Both the position numbers and the translations under genes were made by a program. A stretch of 37,782 nt of DNA from contig JAHLLK010000061.1 in the NCBI GenBank assembly GCA_020444165.1, positions 1-37,782 on the forward strand. Reading direction: 5' to 3'. This stretch comes from Deltaproteobacteria bacterium. Its GTDB lineage: Bacteria; Desulfobacterota; Desulfarculia; Desulfarculales; Desulfarculaceae. Shown here in pieces: positions 1-7,135 of the stretch. Within the stretch, counting starts at the first letter, position 1, and the number at the start of each line of letters is the position of its first letter. A model generated the notes under the pieces. It saw only the letters and a list, made by a program, of their open reading frames with translations, was not told where the DNA came from and did not search any database.

Positions 1-325
1 CCTTGGTGTTGCCGCCGGTGCAGAAGGCGTCGAAGCCGGTGCCGGTGAACACCGCGGCCACCACGCTGCGGTCGCCGCTGGCCGCGTTGAACCCGGCGAT
101 GACCCCCTTCACCATCTCGGTGGTGTAGGAGTTGTATTGGCGGGGGTTGTTCAGCCGGATCTCCGAGACGAAAAGCTCGGGCACGGCCTCGCCGGTCTTG
201 GGGTTGGTCAGGGGCTTTTTCGTGTAGACCACGCAGGGGGCGTCGGCGTCCGTGCCCCAGTGCTCGGTGCCGAAAAGCTGGTGGTTGCGCAGCTCATTGT
301 CCCGGGGCATCCAATCCAAGGCCAT
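1..325 (-). CDS. oah: 6-oxocyclohex-1-ene-1-carbonyl-CoA hydrolase, N-terminal part
   Basis: Only the first 108 codons lie in the window; the gene runs off the left edge. The ATG at 325 follows a strong AGGAGG site at 331-336. The translation begins MALDWMPRDNELRNHQLFG and contains TEHWGTDADAPCVVYTKKP and a GTGFDAFCTGGNTK stretch. I recognise these as the ring-opening hydrolase of the benzoyl-CoA pathway (Oah, called BamA in Geobacter and unrelated to the outer-membrane BamA), a crotonase-superfamily enzyme. It opens 6-oxocyclohex-1-ene-1-carbonyl-CoA to 3-hydroxypimelyl-CoA in the cytoplasm. It starts 48 bases after the had stop on the same strand, and had makes its substrate, so the two are almost certainly co-transcribed. 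Identity is based on remembered family sequence, not a search. Confidence 0.9.
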   Translation of the reverse strand, partial: MALDWMPRDNELRNHQLFGTEHWGTDADAPCVVYTKKPLTNPKTGEAVPELFVSEIRLNNPRQYNSYTTEMVKGVIAGFNAASGDRSVVAAVFTGTGFDAFCTGGNTK

Positions 326-373
326 GGTTTCCTCCTTTGGCCGCAAATTCGGGCTCCGCTTGCACGCGGATGA

Positions 374-1468
374 TTATTTGTCGAAATCGGGGATCAGCAC
401 CTGACGGCGGTCGAACTTGCCGTGGTGCTGGTCTTCGAAGATCTCCTGGATCTGGCTCATGGGCTTGGTCTCCAGGAAGGGCTCGATCTGCACCTTGCCG
501 GCTTGCACCAGCTCCAGCACCGCGGGGTAATATTTGGGCAGGCAGCCCCAGGTGCCGATCAGCTCGGCGTCAAAGGCCATGAGGCGGCTGATGGCGAAGG
601 TGTTGGGTTTGGGGCTGAAGCCCACCACGATCATCTTGCCGATGAAGGAGAGCAGGCCCAAGGCCAGGTCCTGGCCCGGGGTGACCCCGGTGCACTCGAA
701 GATCTTCCAGCCGTAGTTCTTGGGCACGCCGGCCTTTTTGGCGATCTCGTAGAACTCGCCGCGGATGGTCTTGAAATCCTTGCCCTTGGAGTTGATCACG
801 TAGTCGGCGCCGAACTTCAAGGCGCGCTCCAGCTTGGCCTCGTCGATGTCGATGCCCACCACCATGTCGGCCCCCAGGGCCTTGGCGGTCTGGGTCATGT
901 ACTGGCCCACGCCGCCGGCCGCGCCGGTGATGAGCACCCGGTCGCCGGGGCCCACTTGGCCGCGCATGGCCGCCTGGTAGGGGGTGGTGCAGGCGTCGGC
1001 CACCACCGCGTAGTGCGGGAGGGGCATTTTCAGTTCGTCGATGACGCAGAGGTCCTCGGCGGGCACGGGGATGTAATCGGAGAAGCCGCCGAAGTGGGCC
1101 AGGGAGTTGCCGGGCATCTTCTGGCTGAGGCAGCGGTTGCCGCGGCCCTGGGCGCAGATGTCGCATTTGTTGCAGGGCATCACCGCGGGCACGATGACGT
1201 TCTTGCCCACCAGGTCCGCCGGGCCGGCGACCACGGTGCCGCTGATCTCATGCCCCAGGGTCAGGGGGGGCTGGTTCACGGTGGGCACGCCGTCATAGAA
1301 ATAGCTGAGGTCGGTGTGGCACACGCCGCAGCCGGCCACTTTCACCAGAGCGTCGCCGGGGCCCAGTTCGGGCATGTCGATGGTGGCCCGGACCAGTTTG
1401 CCGGGTTGGCCGTCCTTGCCCGCCTCCACCATCTGCCAGGTTTCGATTTTGGTCGGTATCGAGGCCAT
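374..1468 (-). CDS. had: 6-hydroxycyclohex-1-ene-1-carbonyl-CoA dehydrogenase
   Basis: A 364-residue zinc-dependent medium-chain dehydrogenase. Visible motifs are Cys50 in GCGVCHTD, His73-Glu74 in GHEISG and Cys160 in ADACTTPYQA (catalytic zinc region), four structural-zinc cysteines at 99, 102, 105 and 113, and an NAD loop GAAGGVG at 182-188. Length and sequence match Had (BamQ in Geobacter), which oxidises 6-hydroxycyclohex-1-ene-1-carbonyl-CoA to the 6-oxo compound with NAD+ during anaerobic benzoyl-CoA breakdown. A GGAG site lies just upstream of the ATG at 1468. It lies between the SDR gene and oah on the same strand, with gaps of 144 and 48 bases, so an operon is likely. A generic alcohol dehydrogenase is possible but unlikely given the adjacent oah. 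Confidence 0.92.
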   Translation of the reverse strand: MASIPTKIETWQMVEAGKDGQPGKLVRATIDMPELGPGDALVKVAGCGVCHTDLSYFYDGVPTVNQPPLTLGHEISGTVVAGPADLVGKNVIVPAVMPCNKCDICAQGRGNRCLSQKMPGNSLAHFGGFSDYIPVPAEDLCVIDELKMPLPHYAVVADACTTPYQAAMRGQVGPGDRVLITGAAGGVGQYMTQTAKALGADMVVGIDIDEAKLERALKFGADYVINSKGKDFKTIRGEFYEIAKKAGVPKNYGWKIFECTGVTPGQDLALGLLSFIGKMIVVGFSPKPNTFAISRLMAFDAELIGTWGCLPKYYPAVLELVQAGKVQIEPFLETKPMSQIQEIFEDQHHGKFDRRQVLIPDFDK

Positions 1469-1612
1469 GAACTTTTCTCCTTCAGGCTGGCCGGCCGGGC
1501 CGGGGGCCGGGCGGCTTCCTCGGGTTCCTTGAATTGGTTGCGGGGCCGCGCGCGAGCGGACCCGGAAGAGGGAGCGGGTCCCACGGCCCGGGCTCCCCGG
1601 CGAACTGGTCGC

Positions 1613-2365
1613 CTATATCATCCCGTAGCCGCCGTCACAGCAGATGAGCTGCCCCGTGATGTAGGCGGCCTCGTCCGAAGCCAGGAACACAAAGGAGGGA
1701 GTCACGTCGGAGGCCTCGGCAAAGCGTTTGAGCAGAATGCGGTTCATGTAGATTTCGCTGAGCTTGGGATCGCTCATGATCTTCTCGGTCATGTCGGTGG
1801 CCACGATGCCCAGGCTAAGTACGTTGCAGGTGACCTGATAGCGGGCCATCTCCCGGGCGATGGACTTGGTGAGGCTGATCACCCCGCCCTTGGCCGCGGA
1901 GTAGTTCACCTGGCCCACGGTGCCCACCACGCCGGCCACGCTGGTCACGTTGATGATCCGGCCGGAGTTCTGCTCCTTCATGATGGGGTAGGCGCATTTG
2001 GACATGAGCCACACCGCTTTCAGGTGGATGCCCAACACGGCGTCCCAGTCGGCCTCTTTCATCTTGTGCAGCATGCCCGGCCGGGTGAAGCCCGCGTTGT
2101 TGACCACGATGTCCAGGCCGCCCAGCTCCTTGACCGCCGCGTCCACCAGGGCCTGGCAATCGGCCTCCTGGGCCACGTCGCCCTTGACCGCGATGGCCTT
2201 CTGGCCGTGAGCTTCGATTGCCTTCACCACCTCCTGGGCCGGGCCCTGGCTGGAGGAGTAGTTGACCACCACATCAGCCCCTTCGCGGCCGAAGGCCAGG
2301 GCCACCGCCGCCCCTACCCCCCGGGAAGAGCCGGTAACTATGGCTTTTTTGCCTTTTAGGCGCAT
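1613..2365 (-). CDS. Short-chain dehydrogenase/reductase (FabG-like)
   Basis: A 250-residue classical SDR. It has the cofactor loop TGSSRGVG at 11-18, NNAG at 89-92, Ser142, and the YxxxK pair Tyr155/Lys159, so it should be an active NAD(P)-dependent oxidoreductase. Two departures from FabG are visible. The usual catalytic-tetrad Asn is His114 (in GIHLKAVW), as in MFE-2-type 3-hydroxyacyl-CoA dehydrogenases, and the usual Pro-Gly after the active site is replaced in NVLSLGIVATDM. With had and oah downstream, a CoA-thioester substrate such as a 3-hydroxyacyl-CoA intermediate of aromatic or fatty-acid degradation is likely; the exact substrate is inference. AAGGAGATGAC precedes the ATG. It appears to be the first gene of the SDR-had-oah unit. 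Confidence 0.85.
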   Translation of the reverse strand: MRLKGKKAIVTGSSRGVGAAVALAFGREGADVVVNYSSSQGPAQEVVKAIEAHGQKAIAVKGDVAQEADCQALVDAAVKELGGLDIVVNNAGFTRPGMLHKMKEADWDAVLGIHLKAVWLMSKCAYPIMKEQNSGRIINVTSVAGVVGTVGQVNYSAAKGGVISLTKSIAREMARYQVTCNVLSLGIVATDMTEKIMSDPKLSEIYMNRILLKRFAEASDVTPSFVFLASDEAAYITGQLICCDGGYGMI

Positions 2366-2424
2366 GTCATCTCCTTTGTTGCATCAGCCCGCGGCGGCCG
2401 GAGCGGCCCGCGGTGAGAGAGAAG

Positions 2425-2583
2425 CTTCCATGGTTGGAAGGCTGACCAAGGCTGTCCTGCCTTGGTCAGCTGTGCCCTGGCAAATCGTGATTTTGCCAAG
2501 GCACTCAATTTTCGGTGATTCAAGAAACATCACCGAAAATTGGCGGGCCGTCCCTGGCCCGCAGCAGGCTGTGGGCACAGCCT
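2425..2583. repeat. Array of six consecutive hairpins (array A)
   Basis: The 398-base gap between the divergent SDR and flavoprotein genes holds six hairpins nearly end to end. They are 2425-2440 (5 bp, loop atggtt), 2441-2470 (12 bp perfect, GCTGACCAAGGC, loop tgtcct), 2472-2504 (13 bp with one mismatch, GTGCCCTGGCAAA, loop of 7), 2506-2542 (14 bp perfect, CAATTTTCGGTGAT, loop of 9), 2543-2562 (7 bp perfect, GCGGGCC, loop gtccct) and 2566-2583 (6 bp, AGGCTG, loop tgggca). The central hairpins resemble part of the structure at 4852-4951, and the 2543 hairpin recurs at 8926 with the same loop. No coding potential is evident. A REP/MITE-like DNA element or a structured RNA are both possible. 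Confidence 0.8.
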
Positions 2584-2615
2584 GATTATAACTTCAATAT
2601 AGCTATGTTGTGACT

Positions 2616-2644
2616 ATCTGACGCAAGTCGGGGGGTATTGTCAA
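2616..2644 (-). promoter_or_regulatory. Candidate sigma-70 promoter for the SDR-had-oah operon
   Basis: On the minus strand a perfect TTGACA (2639-2644) is followed after 17 bases by TCAGAT (2616-2621), a poor -10. If used, the transcript would carry hairpin array A in its roughly 250-base leader before the SDR start at 2365. The rest of 2584-2763 is moderately AT-rich and shows nothing else clear. Confidence 0.3.
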
Positions 2645-2763
2645 GTAAAACAATGCCCCGCCTCGGCAGGGGCTCCCACGCCGGGGCTGCCGGCCCTGAG
2701 GCGACAGATCGGGTAGACTAGGCAAAACAACGAGCCCCGGTGCTCCGGATACGGGAGGACGCA

Positions 2764-3750
2764 GTGCGGACCAGTTTCACCGAACTTTTGGGTATCGAGT
2801 ACCCCCTGATCCAGGGGGCCATGCAGTGGTTGGCCCGGGCGCCCTTGGCCGGCGCGGTGAGCCAGGCCGGGGGGCTGGGCGTGATCAACGCCAAGAGCTT
2901 TGCCCACCCCGACGATCTGCGCCGCGAGATCGCGGCGGTCCGCCAGATCACCGGCCGGCCTTTCGCGGTGAACATCTCCATGCTGCCGGAGCTGGCCGGG
3001 CCGGACCCGGTGGAGGGCTGGGTGGCGGCCTGCGTGGCCGAGGCGGTGCCGGTGGTGGAGACCGCGGGACGCAAGCCCCCGGCCGGCTTGGTCGAGACCC
3101 TGCACGCGGCGGGGGTGAAGCTCTTGCACAAGGTGGCCGGGGTGCGTTACGCCGTGTCGGCCGCCCGGGCCGGGGCCGACGCGGTGACCGTGGTGGGCTT
3201 CGAATGCGGCGGGCACCCGGGAGCCGACGAGGTCACCACCCTGGTGCTGATCCCGGCCACCCGGGCCCAGGTTTCCCTGCCCCTTATCGCGGGGGGCGGC
3301 ATTGCCGACGGCCGGGGCCTGGCCGCGGCCCTGGCTCTGGGGGCGGACGCCGCGGTCTTGGGCACCCGCTTCCTCCTGGCCGAGGAGGTGGACCTGCCCC
3401 TGGCCTTGCGCCGGCGGCTGTTGGCCGCCGACGAGCGGGCCACCACCATCATCATGCGCTCCCTGCACAACAACGCCCGAGTGCTGGCCAACCGGACCGC
3501 CCGTCAGGTGCAGGAGCTGGAAGCCTCCGGCGCGCCGTTCCCCGAGCTGCGGCCCTATATCAGCGGACAGCGGGCCCTGGCCGCGCTGCAGGCCGGGGAC
3601 ACCGAGGGCGGGGTGCTGGCCGTGGGCCAGGCCGTGGGGCTCATCGACCAAGTGCTGCCCGCGGCCGAGATCGTGCGCCGCACCGTGGCCGAGGCCCGGG
3701 AAGCCGCGGCGCGCCTGGGGGAGATCTTCGCCCCCGGGGCGGGAGCCTGA
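2764..3750 (+). CDS. Nitronate monooxygenase / FabK-like FMN enzyme
   Basis: A 328-residue TIM-barrel flavoprotein of the nitronate monooxygenase/enoyl-ACP reductase II family. It shows the N-terminal FMN region IEYPLIQGAMQW, His151 in GFECGGHPG (the position of the catalytic His in this family) and the phosphate-binding GGGIADG at 177-183 followed by LGADAAVLGTRFL. I chose the GTG at 2764 because GGGAGG sits at 2753-2758. An upstream GTG at 2740 is in frame but has no such site. It could oxidise nitronates or reduce enoyl thioesters; the sequence does not separate the two. It is 8 bases ahead of nfo and probably co-transcribed with it. Confidence 0.82.
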   Translation: MRTSFTELLGIEYPLIQGAMQWLARAPLAGAVSQAGGLGVINAKSFAHPDDLRREIAAVRQITGRPFAVNISMLPELAGPDPVEGWVAACVAEAVPVVETAGRKPPAGLVETLHAAGVKLLHKVAGVRYAVSAARAGADAVTVVGFECGGHPGADEVTTLVLIPATRAQVSLPLIAGGGIADGRGLAAALALGADAAVLGTRFLLAEEVDLPLALRRRLLAADERATTIIMRSLHNNARVLANRTARQVQELEASGAPFPELRPYISGQRALAALQAGDTEGGVLAVGQAVGLIDQVLPAAEIVRRTVAEAREAAARLGEIFAPGAGA

Positions 3751-3758
3751 GGCCGGCC

Positions 3759-4631
3759 GTGCGCCTGGGCCTGCATCTCAGCACGGCCGGCGGGCCGGCC
3801 TGGGCCGTGGCCGAGGCTCGCAAGTTGGGGCTCGACTGCCTGCAGATCTTTGCCGGCTCGCCGCGCATGTGGCGCCGCACCCCGGTGAGCCCGGCCCAGG
3901 CCGCGGCCTTCCGCCTCGGCGTGGAGGCGGCCGGCCTGGAGCCGGTGGTGGTCCACGCGCCGTACCTCATCAATCTGGCCAGCCCGGACGGCGAGTTGTG
4001 GCAGAAATCGGTGGACAGCCTGGCCTATCAGTTGACCCAGGCCCGGGAGTTGGGGGCGGACGCGGTGGTGGTGCACCCCGGCAGCACCCGGGGCCGCCCG
4101 GCCGCGTGGGGGGTGGCCCGCGCCGCGGCCGGGGTGGACCTGGCCCTGGATTTGGCCGGGGTGCCGGCCGGGGCGGAGGCCTTGCCCCAGATCTGGCTGG
4201 AGAACACCGCCGGCGGCAAGAACCACCTGGGCGGCGGGCTCTTTCAAATGCATCTGCTCCTGGCGGCCCTGGCCGGCCGGCCGGTGGGGGTGGTCCTGGA
4301 CACGGCCCACGCCTGGGGCGCGGGTTACCGCCTGGACGGGCCTCGGGCGGTGGGCCGTTTTCTGGATCGGGTGGACCGCCTCCTGGGGCCGGGCTCGGTG
4401 AAGCTGTGGCACTGCAACGACACCTCCTCGCCCCGGGGCAGCCACCGCGACGTACATCAGCACCTGGGCCGGGGCCTCATCGGCGATCCCGGTTTCCAGG
4501 CGCTCGCCGCCGAACCGCGCTTGGCCGGGGCGGCCCTGGTCATGGAGACCCCCAAGGATTCCCGCTGGGCCGACCGGCGGAACCTGGCTTATCTGCGGCG
4601 GCTGCTGCGGCTGGCCGCGGCTGGGAGGTAG
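3759..4631 (+). CDS. nfo: Endonuclease IV (deoxyribonuclease IV)
   Basis: A 290-residue AP endonuclease with a GTG start. All nine trinuclear-zinc ligands known from E. coli Nfo have counterparts: His66 (VHAPYL), His106 (VHPGS), Glu148 (LENTAG), Asp181 and His184 (DTAHAWGAGY), His218 (WHCND), Asp231 and His233 (DVHQHLG) and Glu263 (METP). It cleaves DNA at abasic sites during base-excision repair in the cytoplasm. It begins 8 bases after the flavoprotein stop with only a weak GGAG upstream, suggesting translational coupling. A terminator-like repeat follows the stop by about 40 bases. Confidence 0.95.
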   Translation: MRLGLHLSTAGGPAWAVAEARKLGLDCLQIFAGSPRMWRRTPVSPAQAAAFRLGVEAAGLEPVVVHAPYLINLASPDGELWQKSVDSLAYQLTQARELGADAVVVHPGSTRGRPAAWGVARAAAGVDLALDLAGVPAGAEALPQIWLENTAGGKNHLGGGLFQMHLLLAALAGRPVGVVLDTAHAWGAGYRLDGPRAVGRFLDRVDRLLGPGSVKLWHCNDTSSPRGSHRDVHQHLGRGLIGDPGFQALAAEPRLAGAALVMETPKDSRWADRRNLAYLRRLLRLAAAGR

Positions 4632-4659
4632 GCCGGGGAGGGCAGGGAGGCTTTTTGAG

Positions 4660-4747
4660 AAACAGGATTGTGGGGGAAAACCCCTTTTTGTGAACCAAAA
4701 GGGGCTTCCCCCCACCCCCCCATTCCCCAAAAAAACTTCATAGTATA
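4660..4747 (+). repeat. Terminator-like dispersed repeat, copy 1
   Basis: Just after nfo, an imperfect stem of about 20 bp pairs 4670-4690 with 4696-4715 (ending in GTGGGGG and CCCCCAC, with CCCC/TTTTT against AAAA/GGGG) around the loop tgaac. A conserved tail of C-runs, CCCCAAAAAAAC and TTCATA follows. Copies 2 and 3 lie at 14432 and 29752. Read backwards, the element yields a spurious open frame beginning MKFFWG. Confidence 0.75.
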
Positions 4748-4752
4748 AACTG

Positions 4753-5015
4753 GCCCGGATATTTCATGAAGACCGGGCGTCCGGCTGCGCCAGATGCCCG
4801 CCGGCTGCGCCCACGGCCTTCGCTCCAACCAGGGCGCAGCTAACACCATATAGCTTACAAAGGACGTCATGGCCTTTGTAAGCTGTCCTTGGGCAAAACG
4901 ACGCTTTTGCCAAGATGGGTTGAAAAAGGCCATGGATGGTCATTTTCAACCCCCTGCTAGAGCTAAATCAGTCTTTAGTCGAGGTGGCCACTCGGCCCCC
5001 ATGAAATATCCGGGC
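4753..5015. repeat. Hairpin array B bounded by a 16-bp inverted repeat
   Basis: The gap between the convergent nfo and cyclase genes is filled by a 263-base element. Its ends are a perfect 16-bp inverted repeat, GCCCGGATATTTCATG (4753-4768) and its complement (5000-5015). Inside are hairpins at 4804-4840 (9 bp), 4852-4884 (12 bp perfect, AGCTTACAAAGG), 4888-4914 (10 bp with a bulge, loop cgacgc), 4918-4951 (9 bp GGTTGAAAA, extended inward to about 16 with mismatches) and 4963-4978 (5 bp, loop tcagtc). No transposase is encoded. It has the form of a MITE or REP cluster. Confidence 0.75.
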
Positions 5016-5087
5016 TAGGGCTCCATCCATCCATAGTGGAGGAGCAGGCCAGCAGGCGGGACGAAGGGCAGGCTGGGGGCGCGGGGC

Positions 5088-6779
5088 TCATTCCCCGGTC
5101 ACGGTGCGGTTCTTGCCCCGGGCCTTGGCCTGGTACAGGGCCTGATCCGCCCGGCGCACCAGGGCGCTGGTGTCGTCGTCCGGCCGCAACTGGGCCGTGC
5201 CCAGGCTGGTGGTGACCCGCACCTTGGATCCCGCGCCGGGCTGGAACAGGGTGCGGGCCAGCGCGTCGCGCACCCGCTCCGCCACCTCGTGGGCCTCCGG
5301 GCCCTCGGCCCCGGGCAGGAGCACGGCGAATTCCTCCCCCCCGTAGCGGCAGGGCGAGTCGGCCGGCCGCACGATCTTGCGGAGCAAGAGGCCCAAGGTG
5401 GCCAGCACCTTGTCGCCCTCGGGGTGGCCGTAGGAGTCGTTGAACCTTTTGAAATCATCCACATCCAAGAGTACCAGGCTCAGGGGCTGGCCCAGTTCGT
5501 GGGCGTGGTGGACCTCGCTGGCCAGCTTGCTCCAGAAAAAGCGGGCATTGTACAGGCCGGTCAGCTCGTCGGTGATGCTGAGATGGCGGTAGCGGCGCTC
5601 CCGCTGCACCAAAACCCGGCGCTCCCGCTGCATCACTCCCACCCGGTCGGCCAGGGCCAGGGACAACAGCACGCACTCCAGGGCCGCGCCCAGGGTCAGG
5701 GAGGCCGGGGGCGGGGGGAAGGGCAGGGCCAGGCCCATGCTCCAGGCGCCCCAGGCCATGCCTCCCAGGAGGAGGATCATCCAGGCCATGAGGTAGAAAC
5801 GGGCCGGACGGAAGCCCCGGGCCCAGGCCCTGAGCCCGGCCGCGATGGCCGCCGCGGGACCCAGCACCACCGTGATGTGGGCCAGCCAGGTGCCCCAGAA
5901 GATCTGATCCGCCACCACCAGGCCGGCCAGCACCAGGGCCGAGGCCTGCACGCCCAACAGGAGCCGGTCGGCCCAGGGGGCGTTGGAGCCGGTCTGCAGG
6001 AAGGCGCGGCTGAAGCCGGCCCCACAAAAGTACAGAAAGGTGCAGGCCAAAAGGCTGATTTGGGGCACCCAGGGCCAAATCGCTTGGGGCAGGAACAGCA
6101 CCTGCCCCTGCAAAAGGAGCTGGTGGGCAATGATGCTCAAGAGATAAAGGATGTACCAGAGGTAGGCCCGGTCCCAGGTGGTGAGGAGCACCAGCAGGTT
6201 CACCAGCACCATGGTCGCCATGATGCCGAACAATATCCCGTACAGGTAGGCTTGGCGCACGCTATGGGCCGCAAAGGCGTCCACGGCCCACAGGTTGAGC
6301 CCGGTGTTCAGGGAGAGGACCGCCTCCAGGCGCAGATAGGCGTAGCCCTCCTGCGGGGTGCCGGCCGGGGCGGTGAAGGCGAAAGTCCCCGCCCCCGCCA
6401 CCGGACCAGACTCCAAGAGCCCGGTGGCCAAGCGTCGCCAACCGCCGCCCGGGCGGGGCAGGTAAAGCTCCGCCCGGTCCAGCCAGGAGGCCGGCAACTC
6501 CAGCACCCAGGGGGCCGGCCCGGGGGCTTGGTCCAGGGCGAAGCGCACCCACAGGGCCTCCCGGGTAAAACCCAGGGACACCCGGTTGCCCTCCAGGAGG
6601 CGGTAACGGGGAGAGGTGTTCGACGCCGCGGCCTCAGCGATGCCCATCTGGCCGCTCGGATCGGGCAGGAGCCCGATCTCGGCCGGAGGCAAGCTGCTTT
6701 TGCCGGCGGCGCGCCAGGCGCAGGCCGGGACCACCAACAAAAGCAGGATTAGGCAGAGGCAGCGGCAGGCCCGGGACAT
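5088..6779 (-). CDS. Membrane diguanylate cyclase, 7TMR-DISM type
   Basis: A 563-residue predicted inner-membrane c-di-GMP synthase. The ATG at 6779 is chosen because GAGGTG precedes it and a signal sequence (CLCLILLLLVVPACAW) follows at once; the frame is open further upstream but without a ribosome site. After the signal comes a periplasmic beta-sandwich-like sensor of about 165 residues (motifs such as EALWVRFAL), then about seven hydrophobic segments, a short charged coil, and a C-terminal GGDEF domain. That domain carries the active-site GGEEF at 480-484 and an inhibitory RxxD site (RPAD) at 471-474 with the normal five-residue spacing, so it should be active and product-inhibited. The sensed ligand is unknown; carbohydrate-like ligands are common for DISM sensors. 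It is a single gene. Confidence 0.9.
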   Translation of the reverse strand: MSRACRCLCLILLLLVVPACAWRAAGKSSLPPAEIGLLPDPSGQMGIAEAAASNTSPRYRLLEGNRVSLGFTREALWVRFALDQAPGPAPWVLELPASWLDRAELYLPRPGGGWRRLATGLLESGPVAGAGTFAFTAPAGTPQEGYAYLRLEAVLSLNTGLNLWAVDAFAAHSVRQAYLYGILFGIMATMVLVNLLVLLTTWDRAYLWYILYLLSIIAHQLLLQGQVLFLPQAIWPWVPQISLLACTFLYFCGAGFSRAFLQTGSNAPWADRLLLGVQASALVLAGLVVADQIFWGTWLAHITVVLGPAAAIAAGLRAWARGFRPARFYLMAWMILLLGGMAWGAWSMGLALPFPPPPASLTLGAALECVLLSLALADRVGVMQRERRVLVQRERRYRHLSITDELTGLYNARFFWSKLASEVHHAHELGQPLSLVLLDVDDFKRFNDSYGHPEGDKVLATLGLLLRKIVRPADSPCRYGGEEFAVLLPGAEGPEAHEVAERVRDALARTLFQPGAGSKVRVTTSLGTAQLRPDDDTSALVRRADQALYQAKARGKNRTVTGE

Positions 6780-6939
6780 CTTCACCTCGGATTGCACGCC
6801 AGCGGCCAGTTGGCCGGGGTTATGGTTGGGAACGCCACGTTTCCCCCGGCGGGAGCATACACTAAAATATGCCCCCACGGGTAGGAAACCCAGCAAACAT
6901 GTACATTTAGCAAGTAAAAAAGAGCCTTGCCGCCGTGGA

Positions 6940-7034
6940 GGCCGGAGCGAACGGCCGGCCGGTCGGCCGACCTCCGGCCCGTCCCGGCTTTTCCCAGCCG
7001 GCCAGCGGCCGGACCCGGGGGGGCTCCCCCCAGC
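6940..7034. repeat. Hairpin cluster upstream of the acidic-repeat gene
   Basis: The 356-base gap 6780-7135 separates two divergent genes. It contains GGCCGGAG (6940-6947) paired with CTCCGGCC (6972-6979), CCGGCT paired with AGCCGG around the six-base loop tttccc (6984-7001), and a G-run against a C-run at about 7017-7030. The GC-rich sequence makes chance pairing easy, so this is weaker than arrays A-C. A TTGACT at 7072 lacks a good -10. Confidence 0.4.
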
Positions 7035-7135
7035 GGTGTGGTCATTTCTCCCGCGGGATTGGCAGCCTAGGTTGACTCCCTCTGTTCGCTATGCTAATTA
7101 ACTAGCCAGACGACTAACTTAAGGAGGTCGCTAGC

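Noticed and set aside
422..2359. 645-codon plus-strand open frame across had and the SDR gene
   Set aside because: Antisense shadow of two clearly homologous minus-strand genes in GC-rich DNA; its His/Gly/Ala-rich translation resembles no protein.
4589..4933. Minus-strand 114-codon frame containing MKFFWGMGGWGEAPF
   Set aside because: Arises from the dispersed terminator-like repeat; similar frames appear at every copy.
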